Shown: positions 1 through 7,909 of the stretch, piece by piece
Numbering within the stretch: position 1 is the stretch's first letter
How the letters are laid out: every line of letters starts with the position of its first letter
Source: Winogradskyella sp.
GTDB lineage: Bacteria > Bacteroidota > Bacteroidia > Flavobacteriales > Flavobacteriaceae
Direction of reading: 5' to 3'
DNA: 39,288 nt
Assembly (NCBI RefSeq): GCF_025210595.1
Contig: NZ_JAOARH010000097.1
Location: 1-39,288, forward strand
The notes under the pieces: generated by a model
The model's database searches: none
Seen by the model: only the letters and a program-made list of their open reading frames with translations
Told to the model about the DNA's origin: nothing
Program-made: the position numbers and the translations under genes

Positions 1-83
1 TCTTTTTTACAGCAAGGAATACATATTGTTTTTGGTATGTTTTTTGTGATCTTTTAGTTAATAACTAACTATTATTCAATTGT

Positions 84-1472
84 ATGATGATAAGACAACC
101 TATTTTCTTAGTTATAGCTATGCTATTAGTTATGATTGCAAACGCTCAAACCAATATAGAATGCCAAACGAAACTTTCTAATTTTCATGAAGCTACAAAA
201 GCAAACAATTATGATTCCGCTTACAAAGACTGGCTTTATGTAAGAACTAATTGTCCCAATCTAAGTTTAGCTATCTACACTGATGGAGAAAAAATTCTAA
301 AGCATAAGATTAAGGATACAAAAGCTAATGAAAAGAAGGATTATATAGAAGATTTATTGGCCTTATGGAAAGAACGAAAAAACTACTTTCCTAGTCTAAC
401 CTCAACAGGCGAATATGCTGCTAAGGCTTGCCAATTAATATACGATCATAAAGACAAGTTTGGTAAAACAAATCTTGAATTATATAATTGTTTTAATACA
501 GCATTTATAGAAGACAAAAAAACAGTTAGAAATCCAAAAAGTTTATATACTTATTTTTCACTTTCCACTAAGCTTTTTGATGGAGGTAATAAATCAGCTT
601 TAGAGCTTTTTAATACCTATGATGATATTAGTGATAAGATTGAAATTGAAGTACAGAATTATTCGGAAAAACTGAATGCACTAGTTGATAAGCTAGAAAA
701 TGGTGAAAGTCTCTCAAGGAGGGAAAAGAATAAAAAAACGGCTTATGAGAGCTATCTTAAAAATTATTCACTGATTAAAGATAATATTAATGCTTTGGCT
801 GATAAAAGAGCCAAATGCGAAAATTTAATTCCACTTTATTCAAGAGACTTTGAAAAGCACCAAAACGATTCTATATGGTTAAAACGTGCAGTTGGCAGAA
901 TGTATTATAAGAAATGTACAGATGACGAACTATATGAAAAACTTGTAAAACAGTATGATAAAGTGGCACCATCGGCAGATACTAAAATTTTTGTAGCTAC
1001 AATTTTATTTAAAAAAGGAAAAGATAAAGAAGGATATCAATATTTAGAAGAAGGTTATGCTTTAGAGACTAAGGCTTATAAAAAATCTAATTTAGCAATT
1101 AGGATAGGTGTAATTTTAAAAAGCAAGAAACAGTATAGTAAAGCACGATTGTATTTTATAAATGCTTTAAAATTAAATCCTTCAAACGGCAAGCCACACC
1201 TTTTAATTGCAGATATGTATGCTAAAAGTGCTAAGAATAAAAACTGTGGTAAAGATAATTTTTATCAAAGAGCAGTCTATTGGTTAGCGGCTAAAGAAGC
1301 TGAAAGGGCATCTCGTATAGACCCAACTTTACAGAAGTTAGTAAACCAAACTGTTGCTAATTATTTAGCCAAAGCACCAACAAAAGAAGAAGTGTTTCTT
1401 AAAGGATTGGGTGGAAAAACGATAAAAATTGAATGTTGGATTATTAGACCTATTGTAGTGCCAAAGCCATAA
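84..1472 (+). CDS. Secreted tetratricopeptide-repeat protein
   Basis: 462 aa. The first ~22 residues are a hydrophobic signal peptide (ILVIAMLLVMIANA-like core ending in NAQT), so the protein is exported. The body is mainly charged helix, with a probable coiled coil around residues 185-245 and TPR-like helix pairs around residues 285-430 (for example the stretch reading SKARLYFINALKLNPSNGKP). I see no catalytic motif. Such exported TPR proteins are common scaffold or envelope proteins in flavobacteria, but I do not recognise a specific role. Two adjacent ATG codons (84 and 87) are both possible starts; there is no clear ribosome binding site. The gene stands alone, with 119 nt before the next gene. 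Confidence 0.8.
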   Translation: MMIRQPIFLVIAMLLVMIANAQTNIECQTKLSNFHEATKANNYDSAYKDWLYVRTNCPNLSLAIYTDGEKILKHKIKDTKANEKKDYIEDLLALWKERKNYFPSLTSTGEYAAKACQLIYDHKDKFGKTNLELYNCFNTAFIEDKKTVRNPKSLYTYFSLSTKLFDGGNKSALELFNTYDDISDKIEIEVQNYSEKLNALVDKLENGESLSRREKNKKTAYESYLKNYSLIKDNINALADKRAKCENLIPLYSRDFEKHQNDSIWLKRAVGRMYYKKCTDDELYEKLVKQYDKVAPSADTKIFVATILFKKGKDKEGYQYLEEGYALETKAYKKSNLAIRIGVILKSKKQYSKARLYFINALKLNPSNGKPHLLIADMYAKSAKNKNCGKDNFYQRAVYWLAAKEAERASRIDPTLQKLVNQTVANYLAKAPTKEEVFLKGLGGKTIKIECWIIRPIVVPKP

Positions 1473-1561
1473 TTAATTATAGATGTTGCATGAAATCACA
1501 AAAGCCACTATACATAAAAACTTCAATTCGATTCAAAAATATTTTTTATCAATATAAATCG

Positions 1562-1569
1562 TAACTTTG
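1562..1569 (+). promoter_or_regulatory. Candidate -7 promoter element (TAACTTTG)
   Basis: This 8-mer matches the Bacteroidota -7 consensus TAnnTTTG exactly and lies 22 nt before the HupE/UreJ-like start codon. I do not see a TTG at the expected -33 spacing, so this is a partial match. Confidence 0.4.
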
Positions 1570-1591
1570 GTTCATCCCAAATGAAAAAATT

Positions 1592-2182
1592 ATGTTAGAC
1601 AATTTTTGGTTTAATGTGCAGTATGGCATTGACCACGTCCTAGATCCTAATGGTTATGACCATGTTCTTTTCTTAATGGTTTTAGCTGTTCCTTATGTGT
1701 TTAAAGATTGGAAACGTGTTCTTTTACTTGTTTCTATGTTTACTTTAGGTCACACGTTATCATTGGTGTTAGCAGCTTATGGTGTTGTAACTGTAGATGG
1801 AAAGTTGGTTGAATTTTTAATTCCGGTGACCATTTTAATAGCAGCTATTTATAATGTGTTTACAGCTGGTAAAAAAGATGGAGGAAATAAAGTAGGCTTG
1901 TTATTTTTCACAACCTTATTTTTCGGGCTTATTCATGGTTTAGGTTTTGCTAGAGAATTCAAAATGTTTGCAGGCCAATCTCAAAACAAAATAGAGCTTC
2001 TTATAGAATTTGCCTTAGGTATTGAAATTGCTCAGGTCATCATTGTATTTGTTGTTCTTTTTCTTGGGTTTTTATTTCAAACTATATTTAGATTTTCGCG
2101 TCGCGATTGGGTTATGGTACTCTCAGCAGTTGTTGTTGGTTTGGTTATTCCTATGATAATTAATAGCGATTTGCTTCAATAA
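1592..2182 (+). CDS. HupE/UreJ-like integral membrane protein (orphan)
   Basis: 196 aa with about six hydrophobic segments. Histidines sit in or near the membrane segments in the family pattern: H15 and H24 near the N-terminus (YGIDHVLDPNGYDHVLFL), a TLGHTL motif in the second hydrophobic segment and a HGLGFA motif near residue 120. HupE and UreJ proteins are thought to be nickel or cobalt permeases of hydrogenase or urease clusters. There is no hydrogenase, urease or nickel chaperone gene here, so the substrate is open; flavobacteria often carry this family as a lone gene. The likely -7 box is at 1562-1569. The family call is firm, the metal-transport role is inferred. Confidence 0.82.
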   Translation: MLDNFWFNVQYGIDHVLDPNGYDHVLFLMVLAVPYVFKDWKRVLLLVSMFTLGHTLSLVLAAYGVVTVDGKLVEFLIPVTILIAAIYNVFTAGKKDGGNKVGLLFFTTLFFGLIHGLGFAREFKMFAGQSQNKIELLIEFALGIEIAQVIIVFVVLFLGFLFQTIFRFSRRDWVMVLSAVVVGLVIPMIINSDLLQ

Positions 2183-2218
2183 ATCTAAAAGTTTGGTAAA
2201 ACTTTAACGACAAGTAAA

Positions 2219-2249
2219 TTGCTTAAACAATGCTTTACTTTTATCTTCG
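2219..2249 (+). promoter_or_regulatory. Candidate promoter for dCMP deaminase/protease pair
   Basis: TTG (2219-2221), 20 nt, then TATCTTCG (2242-2249), one mismatch from TAnnTTTG. The spacing equals that of two other good promoters in this window. It lies 22 nt before the ATG at 2271. Confidence 0.55.
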
Positions 2250-2270
2250 TTATTTACATTGTATATAATA

Positions 2271-2702
2271 ATGTCAAACAAAAAACAACTACGTTACGAT
2301 AAAGCCTATTTACGTATTGCTCAAGAATGGGGGAAATTATCGCATTGCAAACGCAAGCAAGTTGGAGCTCTTATTGTTAAAGACCGTATGATTATTTCAG
2401 ATGGTTATAATGGCACTCCTACAGGTTTTGAAAATTGTTGTGAAGACGAGGAAGGGAAAACTAAATGGTATGTGCTCCACGCAGAAGCTAATGCTATATT
2501 AAAGGTAGCAGCATCAACGCAATCCTGTAAGGGTGCTACTTTGTATGTTACTTTGTCGCCTTGTACAGATTGTAGTAAACTAATACACCAAGCTGGTATA
2601 GTAAGGGTAGTTTATTCTCGTGCCTACAAAGATTGTTCTGGTCTTGAGTTTTTAGAGAAAGCAGGCATAGAATTGGTTTACATAGAAGACTTAAGAGCCT
2701 AA
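2271..2702 (+). CDS. Deoxycytidylate (dCMP) deaminase, ComEB type
   Basis: 143 aa from the ATG at 2271; an upstream in-frame TTG at 2259 is less likely. It carries the zinc-dependent cytidine/deoxycytidylate deaminase fold: His70-Ala-Glu72 supplies a zinc ligand and the catalytic Glu, and Cys98 and Cys101 in PCTDC supply the other two zinc ligands. The N-terminal CKRKQVGALIV and the GYNGTP segment are typical of dCMP deaminases, which convert dCMP to dUMP to feed thymidylate synthesis. The stop codon overlaps the next gene's start by one base (TAATG), so translation of the two is probably coupled. The same deaminase-protease pairing is familiar from flavobacteria; no functional link is obvious. 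Confidence 0.92.
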   Translation: MSNKKQLRYDKAYLRIAQEWGKLSHCKRKQVGALIVKDRMIISDGYNGTPTGFENCCEDEEGKTKWYVLHAEANAILKVAASTQSCKGATLYVTLSPCTDCSKLIHQAGIVRVVYSRAYKDCSGLEFLEKAGIELVYIEDLRA

Positions 2703-4309
2703 TGGCAACAAAAAACAAATACATACCATTAATTATTGGAGTAGCAATAGCTACAGGAGTTGTCATTGGTGGAAAATTAAACTTTTCAGACACTTCAGAT
2801 AATCTATTTACAACCAATAGTAAAAAAGATAAGCTTAATCGATTAATAGATTATATAGATTACGAATATGTAGATGATGTAAATACAGATAGTATTGTAG
2901 ATGTCACAGTAAATGGAATTTTAGACAATCTCGATCCGCATTCTACATATATTCCAAAAGAAGATTTAGAGCGTATTAACGAAAACATGAAAGGTGATTT
3001 TGTTGGAATTGGAATAAATTATTATCCATACAAAGACACTATTGCTGTTATTAAGCCTACTGAAGGTGGTCCAAGCGAGCGTGCTGGTATTATGAGTGGT
3101 GATCGTATTTTATTAGCAGATGGAGATACCATTTACGGAAAAAATATGACGAACGATCTCATTTCAAAAAAGCTAAAAGGAGATAAGAACACTAAAGTAA
3201 AGCTTACGGTTTACAGAAAAAGCGAAGATCGACTTATTGAGTTTAATGTAAAGCGAAAAAGTATACCAATTAAAAGTGTAGAGGCTGCTTATATGCTTAC
3301 AGATCAATTAGGTTATATAAAGATGAACCGTTTTGCTGAGACAAGTTTTAAAGAATTTAAATCGGCATTAGAAGAATTACAAGATCAAGGTGCAATAAAA
3401 TTAGCGTTAGACTTGCGTGATAATCCTGGAGGTTACTTGGGTGTTGCAGAGCAAATAGCAGACGAGTTTTTAGAAGATGATAAACTTATTTTGTTTACAA
3501 GAGACAAAAAAGGAAATGAAGAACGTACCTATGCCACAAGAAGAGGAGATTTTGAAGAAGGTGAGATTTATATTTTAATCAATGAAAATTCAGCATCTGC
3601 AAGCGAAGTTATAGCAGGTGCACTTCAAGATAACGACAAAGGTATTATTGTTGGTCGTAGGTCTTATGGTAAAGGATTAGTGCAGCGCGAAATGGCTTTA
3701 GGTGATGGTAGTGCTGTGCGTTTAACAGTGTCTAGATATTATACTCCAACAGGTCGCTCTATACAAAGACCATATAGTAATGGAGATAATCATTCCTATT
3801 ATAACGATTACTTTAAACGTTTAAGGACAGGTGAATTGGCAGATGAATCTAATATAGAAGTAGATGATTCTTTAAAATTCACTACTCCTAAAGGTAAAGT
3901 AGTTTATGGAGGTGGTGGAATTATTCCAGATGTATTTGTACCTATAGATCAGTCTTTTGATAATGAAACCATTAACTACTTAAGACGAAGAGGACACTTT
4001 GGTTATTTTGTTTTTGAAGAATTAGACAAAGATAGAACTGCTTATGAGCAAGAGTCTAAATACGATTTTATAAATAATTTTGAAGTTAGTGATCTTATGG
4101 TAATGCGTTTTCAAGATTATGTTAACCGAAGAGAAGGAACCAACATTTCTTTTACTGTTTATAAAGAAGAAATAAGACGTCTTATAAAAGCAACTTTAGC
4201 AAGACAATTATTTGACGATAATGCTTTTGAAGAAATACTTAATAAAGAAGATATTATGGTGCAGGAAGTTATATTTTTAAGTAACGAGCATCCTACCTTT
4301 AGACAGTAA
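2702..4309 (+). CDS. C-terminal processing protease, peptidase family S41
   Basis: 535 aa. An N-terminal hydrophobic segment (residues ~8-24) acts as signal peptide or anchor, placing the protease in the periplasm. A PDZ domain follows (~residues 90-175, with the GIGINY start and GIMSGDRILLADG core), then the S41 catalytic domain. The catalytic Ser is the middle one of the SASASE motif (Ser299) and the general-base Lys is in YGKG (Lys324), 25 residues later, the same spacing as in E. coli Prc. The family trims C-termini of envelope proteins. It starts inside the stop codon of the deaminase gene. Its 3' end overlaps the convergent oxidoreductase gene by 11 nt, and there is no intrinsic terminator between them. 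Confidence 0.93.
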   Translation: MATKNKYIPLIIGVAIATGVVIGGKLNFSDTSDNLFTTNSKKDKLNRLIDYIDYEYVDDVNTDSIVDVTVNGILDNLDPHSTYIPKEDLERINENMKGDFVGIGINYYPYKDTIAVIKPTEGGPSERAGIMSGDRILLADGDTIYGKNMTNDLISKKLKGDKNTKVKLTVYRKSEDRLIEFNVKRKSIPIKSVEAAYMLTDQLGYIKMNRFAETSFKEFKSALEELQDQGAIKLALDLRDNPGGYLGVAEQIADEFLEDDKLILFTRDKKGNEERTYATRRGDFEEGEIYILINENSASASEVIAGALQDNDKGIIVGRRSYGKGLVQREMALGDGSAVRLTVSRYYTPTGRSIQRPYSNGDNHSYYNDYFKRLRTGELADESNIEVDDSLKFTTPKGKVVYGGGGIIPDVFVPIDQSFDNETINYLRRRGHFGYFVFEELDKDRTAYEQESKYDFINNFEVSDLMVMRFQDYVNRREGTNISFTVYKEEIRRLIKATLARQLFDDNAFEEILNKEDIMVQEVIFLSNEHPTFRQ

Positions 4310-4910
4310 CCTTATCGTGCACTTTAGTGTGTTTTCCATCATTCCATAATGTTAGAATATCTGTGGCAACATGAGATCCACTACCACAAGCTATAGCATA
4401 TTGACTGCGCCAACCAGCTAAAGTTCCGGCAACATAAAGGTTTTTATCTACTATATGATCTGTGTTTTTTAACCAAATTCTATCTTTTTCTACTGCGGCT
4501 CTTGGGTGAGGTTCAATATAATTTTCGAGTCCTTTTATTGTCATTAAGCTAGTATAACCTACAGCAATAACTACAATTCTAGATAGATATTCATTTTTAT
4601 TGGTAACAACTTTATAACCTTCAGAATTTTGTTCTATACGCGTTACTTTTTCTTTGTCTATTTGAGTAACATGAGGATATGCATCTTTAAGCTGTTGCTT
4701 ACCATTTTCTAAAAGATCTTTACCTAAAGTGCCAGGTTGCAATCCTAAAACATTATTAAACAAAGCATTTTGAAGGTGAGATGTTTTTTGATGAGTAATT
4801 ATACCAATATGCTTATCTTTTGCGTATGCTTTATTTTTAGCAGAGCCTAAAACTAGTGCACAAGATAAACCAGCAGCTCCTCCACCAATAATTAAAGTAT
4901 CAAAATTCAT
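4299..4910 (-). CDS. Compact FAD-dependent oxidoreductase, thioredoxin-reductase-like, lacking NADPH domain
   Basis: 203 aa. The N-terminus has the FAD dinucleotide motif GGGAAG (residues 9-14), and the C-terminus the second FAD contact typical of thioredoxin reductases (NLYVAGTLAGWRSQYAIACG). Thioredoxin reductase is about 310 aa because a separate NADPH domain with the redox CxxC is inserted between these halves; here that insert is missing and the segment joining the halves contains no CxxC. It is therefore a single FAD domain whose electron donor is not apparent. The start codon overlaps the upstream stop as ATGA, so it is translated with the small membrane protein and probably with marC. 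The 3' end overlaps the protease gene. Confidence 0.8.
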   Translation of the reverse strand: MNFDTLIIGGGAAGLSCALVLGSAKNKAYAKDKHIGIITHQKTSHLQNALFNNVLGLQPGTLGKDLLENGKQQLKDAYPHVTQIDKEKVTRIEQNSEGYKVVTNKNEYLSRIVVIAVGYTSLMTIKGLENYIEPHPRAAVEKDRIWLKNTDHIVDKNLYVAGTLAGWRSQYAIACGSGSHVATDILTLWNDGKHTKVHDKVTV

Positions 4911-5110
4911 TTTTGTTTTTTACTTAGAGCTTCTATTTTTTTAGATATTCTAAGAATCTGAAGTAAAATCACAGCACAAAGACCTGCAATAATAGTTATT
5001 ACAGCGGTATAACTTTCACCTTCAAATAAGGCGTTAAAATTCAACTTTGTGGAATTAAAAATGATAAGTCCTACGGCTAAAATTGTTAAAACCCAGATAA
5101 AAATCTTCAT
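4907..5110 (-). CDS. Small membrane protein, two transmembrane segments
   Basis: 67 aa. Two hydrophobic helices (about residues 3-20 and 36-54) and a lysine-rich C-terminal tail give a hairpin topology with both ends probably cytoplasmic. I do not recognise a family. It lies 11 nt after the MarC gene and overlaps the FAD oxidoreductase start by four bases (ATGA), so the three minus-strand genes look like one operon. Position suggests a membrane partner or anchor for the oxidoreductase, which is only inference. Confidence 0.7.
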   Translation of the reverse strand: MKIFIWVLTILAVGLIIFNSTKLNFNALFEGESYTAVITIIAGLCAVILLQILRISKKIEALSKKQK

Positions 5111-5121
5111 AATAAATTTAT

Positions 5122-5703
5122 TTAAGCTAATAGCGCTTTTATATTTTGAGCAAATAATTTAACTGCTATAGCTAACAAAATTACACCAAAAACTTTTCTT
5201 ATAATGTTAATTCCGTTGTTACCTATAAGTCGTTCAATCTTTGAAGACGTTTTTAACACTATATATATAAAAACAACATTGCAGATTACCGCTACAATAA
5301 TATTTTCTATTGCAAACTCTGCACGGAGAGATAGTAGTGTTGTTAAACTACCAGGACCTGCAATAAGCGGAAATGCTAAAGGAAACACAGAAGCAGTAAT
5401 GGCATTACTATCATCTTCTTTATAAAGTGTAATTCCTAAAATCATTTCTAAGGCTATAAAAAATAGTATAAACGCACCTGCCACCGCAAATGAGTTTACA
5501 TCAATACCAATAAGATTTAGTAAGCTTTTACCAACAAATAAAAACACAATCATAATGATACCAGCAATTAATGATGCTTTCTCACTTTGTATATGACCTA
5601 CTTTTTTTCGTAAATCTATAATAATAGGAATGTTACCAATAATGTCTATTACGGCAAAAAGAACCATAAAAGCAGTAAAAATTTCTTTAAAAACTAATTT
5701 CAT
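5122..5703 (-). CDS. MarC family integral membrane protein
   Basis: 193 aa from the ATG at 5703; nine extra in-frame upstream residues lack membrane character and include the promoter, so I discard them. Six hydrophobic segments match the MarC/NAAT family, with the usual AFPLIAGPGSLTTLLSL segment near the middle and DIIGNIPI near the N-terminus. MarC was once tied to multiple antibiotic resistance in enterobacteria but the role is now regarded as unknown; one thermophilic homologue moves neutral amino acids. First gene of a probable three-gene operon with a 67-aa membrane protein and an FAD oxidoreductase. Confidence 0.87.
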   Translation of the reverse strand: MKLVFKEIFTAFMVLFAVIDIIGNIPIIIDLRKKVGHIQSEKASLIAGIIMIVFLFVGKSLLNLIGIDVNSFAVAGAFILFFIALEMILGITLYKEDDSNAITASVFPLAFPLIAGPGSLTTLLSLRAEFAIENIIVAVICNVVFIYIVLKTSSKIERLIGNNGINIIRKVFGVILLAIAVKLFAQNIKALLA

Positions 5704-5727
5704 GACATTCAATTTTAAAATTCGCCG

Positions 5728-5757
5728 CAAAGGTGCAACTAAATTACTGATTTACAA
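5728..5757 (-). promoter_or_regulatory. Candidate promoter of the marC operon
   Basis: On the minus strand TTG (5757-5755), 19 nt, then CACCTTTG (5735-5728), one mismatch from TAnnTTTG. The start codon is 24 nt downstream, at 5703. Confidence 0.5.
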
Positions 5758-5857
5758 TATTAAATTATAATTAAGTTTATATACTTTAGGTCTTTAAAAG
5801 CTTATGTTTTAAGATTTTTTTCACTTGTTTTTTTCTGAAAACTAAAACTTAAAAAAC

Positions 5858-5865
5858 TATTTTTG
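5858..5865 (+). promoter_or_regulatory. Candidate -7 element, probably leaderless start
   Basis: TATTTTTG matches TAnnTTTG exactly. Only four bases separate its last G from the ATG at 5870, so transcription would begin at or next to the start codon. No TTG is seen at the usual -33 position. Confidence 0.45.
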
Positions 5866-5869
5866 CAAA

Positions 5870-6439
5870 ATGTTTCAGCTAGGAAAAACTATAATTTCAG
5901 AAGATATAATACAGAAGGATTTTGTCTGTAATTTGTCGGCTTGCAAAGGCGCATGTTGTATAGAAGGTGATGCAGGCGCACCTTTAAATGAAGAAGAGGT
6001 GAAGATCCTAGAAGATATCTATCCAAAAGTAAAACCATTTCTTAGAAAAGAAGGAGTTGAAGCTATTGAAAGTCAAGGTACTTCAATAAAAACGGTGTTT
6101 GGAGATTTAGAAACACCTCTTATAAATGGTGCGGAATGTGCATATGTTATTTTTGATGACAATAATATGGCACTTTGCGGTATAGAACAAGCTTATATTA
6201 AAGGTGAGGTTGATTGGAAGAAACCTATATCTTGCCATCTATATCCAATAAGAGTAAAGGATTATTCAGAGTTTTCGGGTGTTAATTATGAACGGTGGGA
6301 TATTTGTGATGATGCTTGTTCACTTGGTAAGGAGTTGCAAGTTCCGGTATATAAATTCGTTAAGGAAGCACTCATTAGAAAGTTTGGTGAAGATTGGTAT
6401 ACTGAATTAGAAAAAGTAGCTGAGGAAAATTTCAAATAA
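5870..6439 (+). CDS. DUF3109 family cysteine-rich protein
   Basis: 189 aa, no signal peptide. The N-terminus carries a cysteine cluster (Cys20, Cys25, Cys29, Cys30 in CNLSACKGACC) and further cysteines follow in AECAYV, ISCHLYPIR and WDICDDAC. This layout is that of DUF3109, a relative of the YkgJ group, in which the cysteines are expected to bind zinc or an iron-sulfur cluster. The enzymatic role of the family is not established. It is a single-gene unit with a strong -7 box almost touching the ATG. Length and start agree with what I recall for the family in flavobacteria. Confidence 0.85.
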   Translation: MFQLGKTIISEDIIQKDFVCNLSACKGACCIEGDAGAPLNEEEVKILEDIYPKVKPFLRKEGVEAIESQGTSIKTVFGDLETPLINGAECAYVIFDDNNMALCGIEQAYIKGEVDWKKPISCHLYPIRVKDYSEFSGVNYERWDICDDACSLGKELQVPVYKFVKEALIRKFGEDWYTELEKVAEENFK

Positions 6440-6772
6440 CAGTATTTGTTAGCTTGAATTTAATAACGGTCTTTTTGCTAGATTTTTCTTATATAAATTT
6501 TAATTTCAATTCTTTTTTTAAGCTACAATAGCTTACTAATATCCACCATTTAATAGCTAATTCATTGTTCATTGATTTGTAATATAATTATCAATAACAC
6601 ATTGATAAATAGGTCTTTTTAGTTAGTGTTTTTTCTTTTTAAAGTTTAATGAGCAATCTCTTTTTTGTTGAGAACTCGTATGCATTGTTAATAAGAATGT
6701 CTTTCATTTTTTTGCGTATTTTTAAATCTTTGTCCTTCCCAAGTTATATCAAAATAAACTACTATAATGCAG

Positions 6773-6784
6773 TAAGCGAAGGAG
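6773..6784 (+). repeat. 12-nt direct repeat, copy 1
   Basis: TAAGCGAAGGAG, identical to 7040-7051 on the same strand. It is one of the few GC-containing words in this otherwise AT-rich gap. Function unknown. Confidence 0.4.
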
Positions 6785-7039
6785 TTTGTTTTAATTGAAA
6801 ATGAAGATTGATTTACAATAAAACTTAACCTTTATTAACAACATAATTGAATGACAATGAATGTTGTTTTATTAAACACGTTTTAGCCTTTTTTGCCACA
6901 AATTACAGAATTGTATTTTATGCAGTTCTAAATAATGATGGAGCGCATCCATAATAAAACCTACGCGTTGTTAATAGATGTATATTTATGTTAAGTATTA
7001 GCTTAAATGAATAATTTTTAAGCTATAGGAATTAAAACT

Positions 7040-7051
7040 TAAGCGAAGGAG
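7040..7051 (+). repeat. 12-nt direct repeat, copy 2
   Basis: TAAGCGAAGGAG, second exact copy, 267 nt from the first; both lie between the DUF3109 gene and the LolA-like gene. Confidence 0.4.
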
Positions 7052-7124
7052 ATGATTGTTTTGTGGATGGTTATTAATTGATTTTAAGTTTTAGTTGTTG
7101 AGCACATTAGAAACAAAGTGTTAT

Positions 7125-7162
7125 AAAGCGTTTCAACCAATAGCTATTGGTTGAAACGCTTT
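7125..7162 (-). terminator. Strong terminator after the LolA-like gene
   Basis: A perfect 19-bp inverted repeat (AAAGCGTTTCAACCAATAG and its complement) directly downstream of the minus-strand stop at 7175. On the plus strand it is followed by a run of T, so it could also stop transcription from the left. Confidence 0.85.
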
Positions 7163-7174
7163 TTTTCAAGAAAC

Positions 7175-7894
7175 TTAGTCTTCAATTAATGTGTCTGTTC
7201 CTAAATATTCATCATTTTTGTTGTAATACCAAGCGCGTACTTTAGGCATTTTAATTCCACTTATTGTAGTTTCTTCAGATAGTAAAATGTATTCGCCAGA
7301 ATCAGGTTTTTCATTACCGTTTTTATCTGTTTTAAAGAATTGATATACTTCCATGGCATAAGTTTTAGGATTAAAATAAAAATACCATACATCACTGCCA
7401 ACAGTTTCATCATAGGTTGCTTTTAATACCAAATAATCTTTGCCTTTAAAGGTCCTTTTTTCAACGGTTTCGCTAAGATTTGTTTCAGAATCTTTTAATT
7501 TCATTGGCAAACCATAGAGATAGGTGTAATAGTTTTTATAGAGTTTGGCTCTATCGCAAGACATGTTGTTTTTTTTAGCAGTAATGCTATCTACATTCTT
7601 GTTGTTTAATACCAAATAGCAATTTTCTTTAGAAATAGTATACACAGTCGTTGTGGTGTCTTTTGTAGATCTTACGCTAAAATGTTCTCTTAGCAAATCA
7701 AGTCTAATAGTGCTAGTTCGTTTAGTGGTGTTAGGAGTAGTAGTCTCAACAGTAAATTGTGCTCTAAATGTATCCCACTTTTGATTAGGATCATGATAAG
7801 ACAAAGCATTTTCTAAAAGTTGATCTGGTGATAGGGTTTGAGCTATACTAGCGAATGATAGACAAAAAACAATAAAGGTTATCAATGATTTCAT
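7175..7894 (-). CDS. Secreted LolA-like protein (DUF6503-type)
   Basis: 239 aa. Signal peptide of about 18 residues (ITFIVFCLSFASIAQT). The mature part is rich in predicted beta strands, with repeated strands such as TIRLDLLREHFSVRS, DVWYFYFNPKTYAMEVYQFF and GIKMPKVRAWYYNKNDEYLG, as in the LolA/LolB half-barrel fold that binds lipids or lipoproteins. From memory it resembles the Bacteroidota family DUF6503; I could not verify that. It is not a canonical LolA, which is shorter and has a different N-terminus. Single gene with a TACATTTG -7 box on the minus strand at 7917-7910 and a strong terminator. Confidence 0.65.
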   Translation of the reverse strand: MKSLITFIVFCLSFASIAQTLSPDQLLENALSYHDPNQKWDTFRAQFTVETTTPNTTKRTSTIRLDLLREHFSVRSTKDTTTTVYTISKENCYLVLNNKNVDSITAKKNNMSCDRAKLYKNYYTYLYGLPMKLKDSETNLSETVEKRTFKGKDYLVLKATYDETVGSDVWYFYFNPKTYAMEVYQFFKTDKNGNEKPDSGEYILLSEETTISGIKMPKVRAWYYNKNDEYLGTDTLIED

Positions 7895-7909
7895 AAAGTT
7901 GGTTTAATA

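Larger units (their letters stand above)
6440..7124. other. Long AT-rich stretch without a recognisable gene
   Basis: About 690 nt between the DUF3109 gene and a terminator. I find no open frame with a credible start and no tRNA, tmRNA, RNase P or SRP RNA signature. What it holds: a perfect 8-bp hairpin at 6588-6608 (TTATCAAT, 5-nt loop) followed by T-rich DNA, which may be a weak terminator of the DUF3109 gene; AAGCTA/TAGCTT at 6520-6534; AACAACAT/ATGTTGTT at 6837-6868; and an exact 12-nt direct repeat, TAAGCGAAGGAG, at 6773 and 7040. Confidence 0.6.

Noticed and set aside
54-68. Palindrome TTAGTTA-A-TAACTAA just before the TPR gene
   Set aside because: Short and AT-only in an AT-rich genome; no regulator or second copy to support an operator.
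2188-2205. Perfect hairpin AAAGTTT-GGTA-AAACTTT after the HupE/UreJ-like gene
   Set aside because: AT-rich and without a following T run, so not supported as a terminator.
6520-6534. Hairpin AAGCTA-CAA-TAGCTT with a T run
   Set aside because: The T run precedes the stem on the plus strand and becomes A on the minus strand, so it is not a terminator for either strand.
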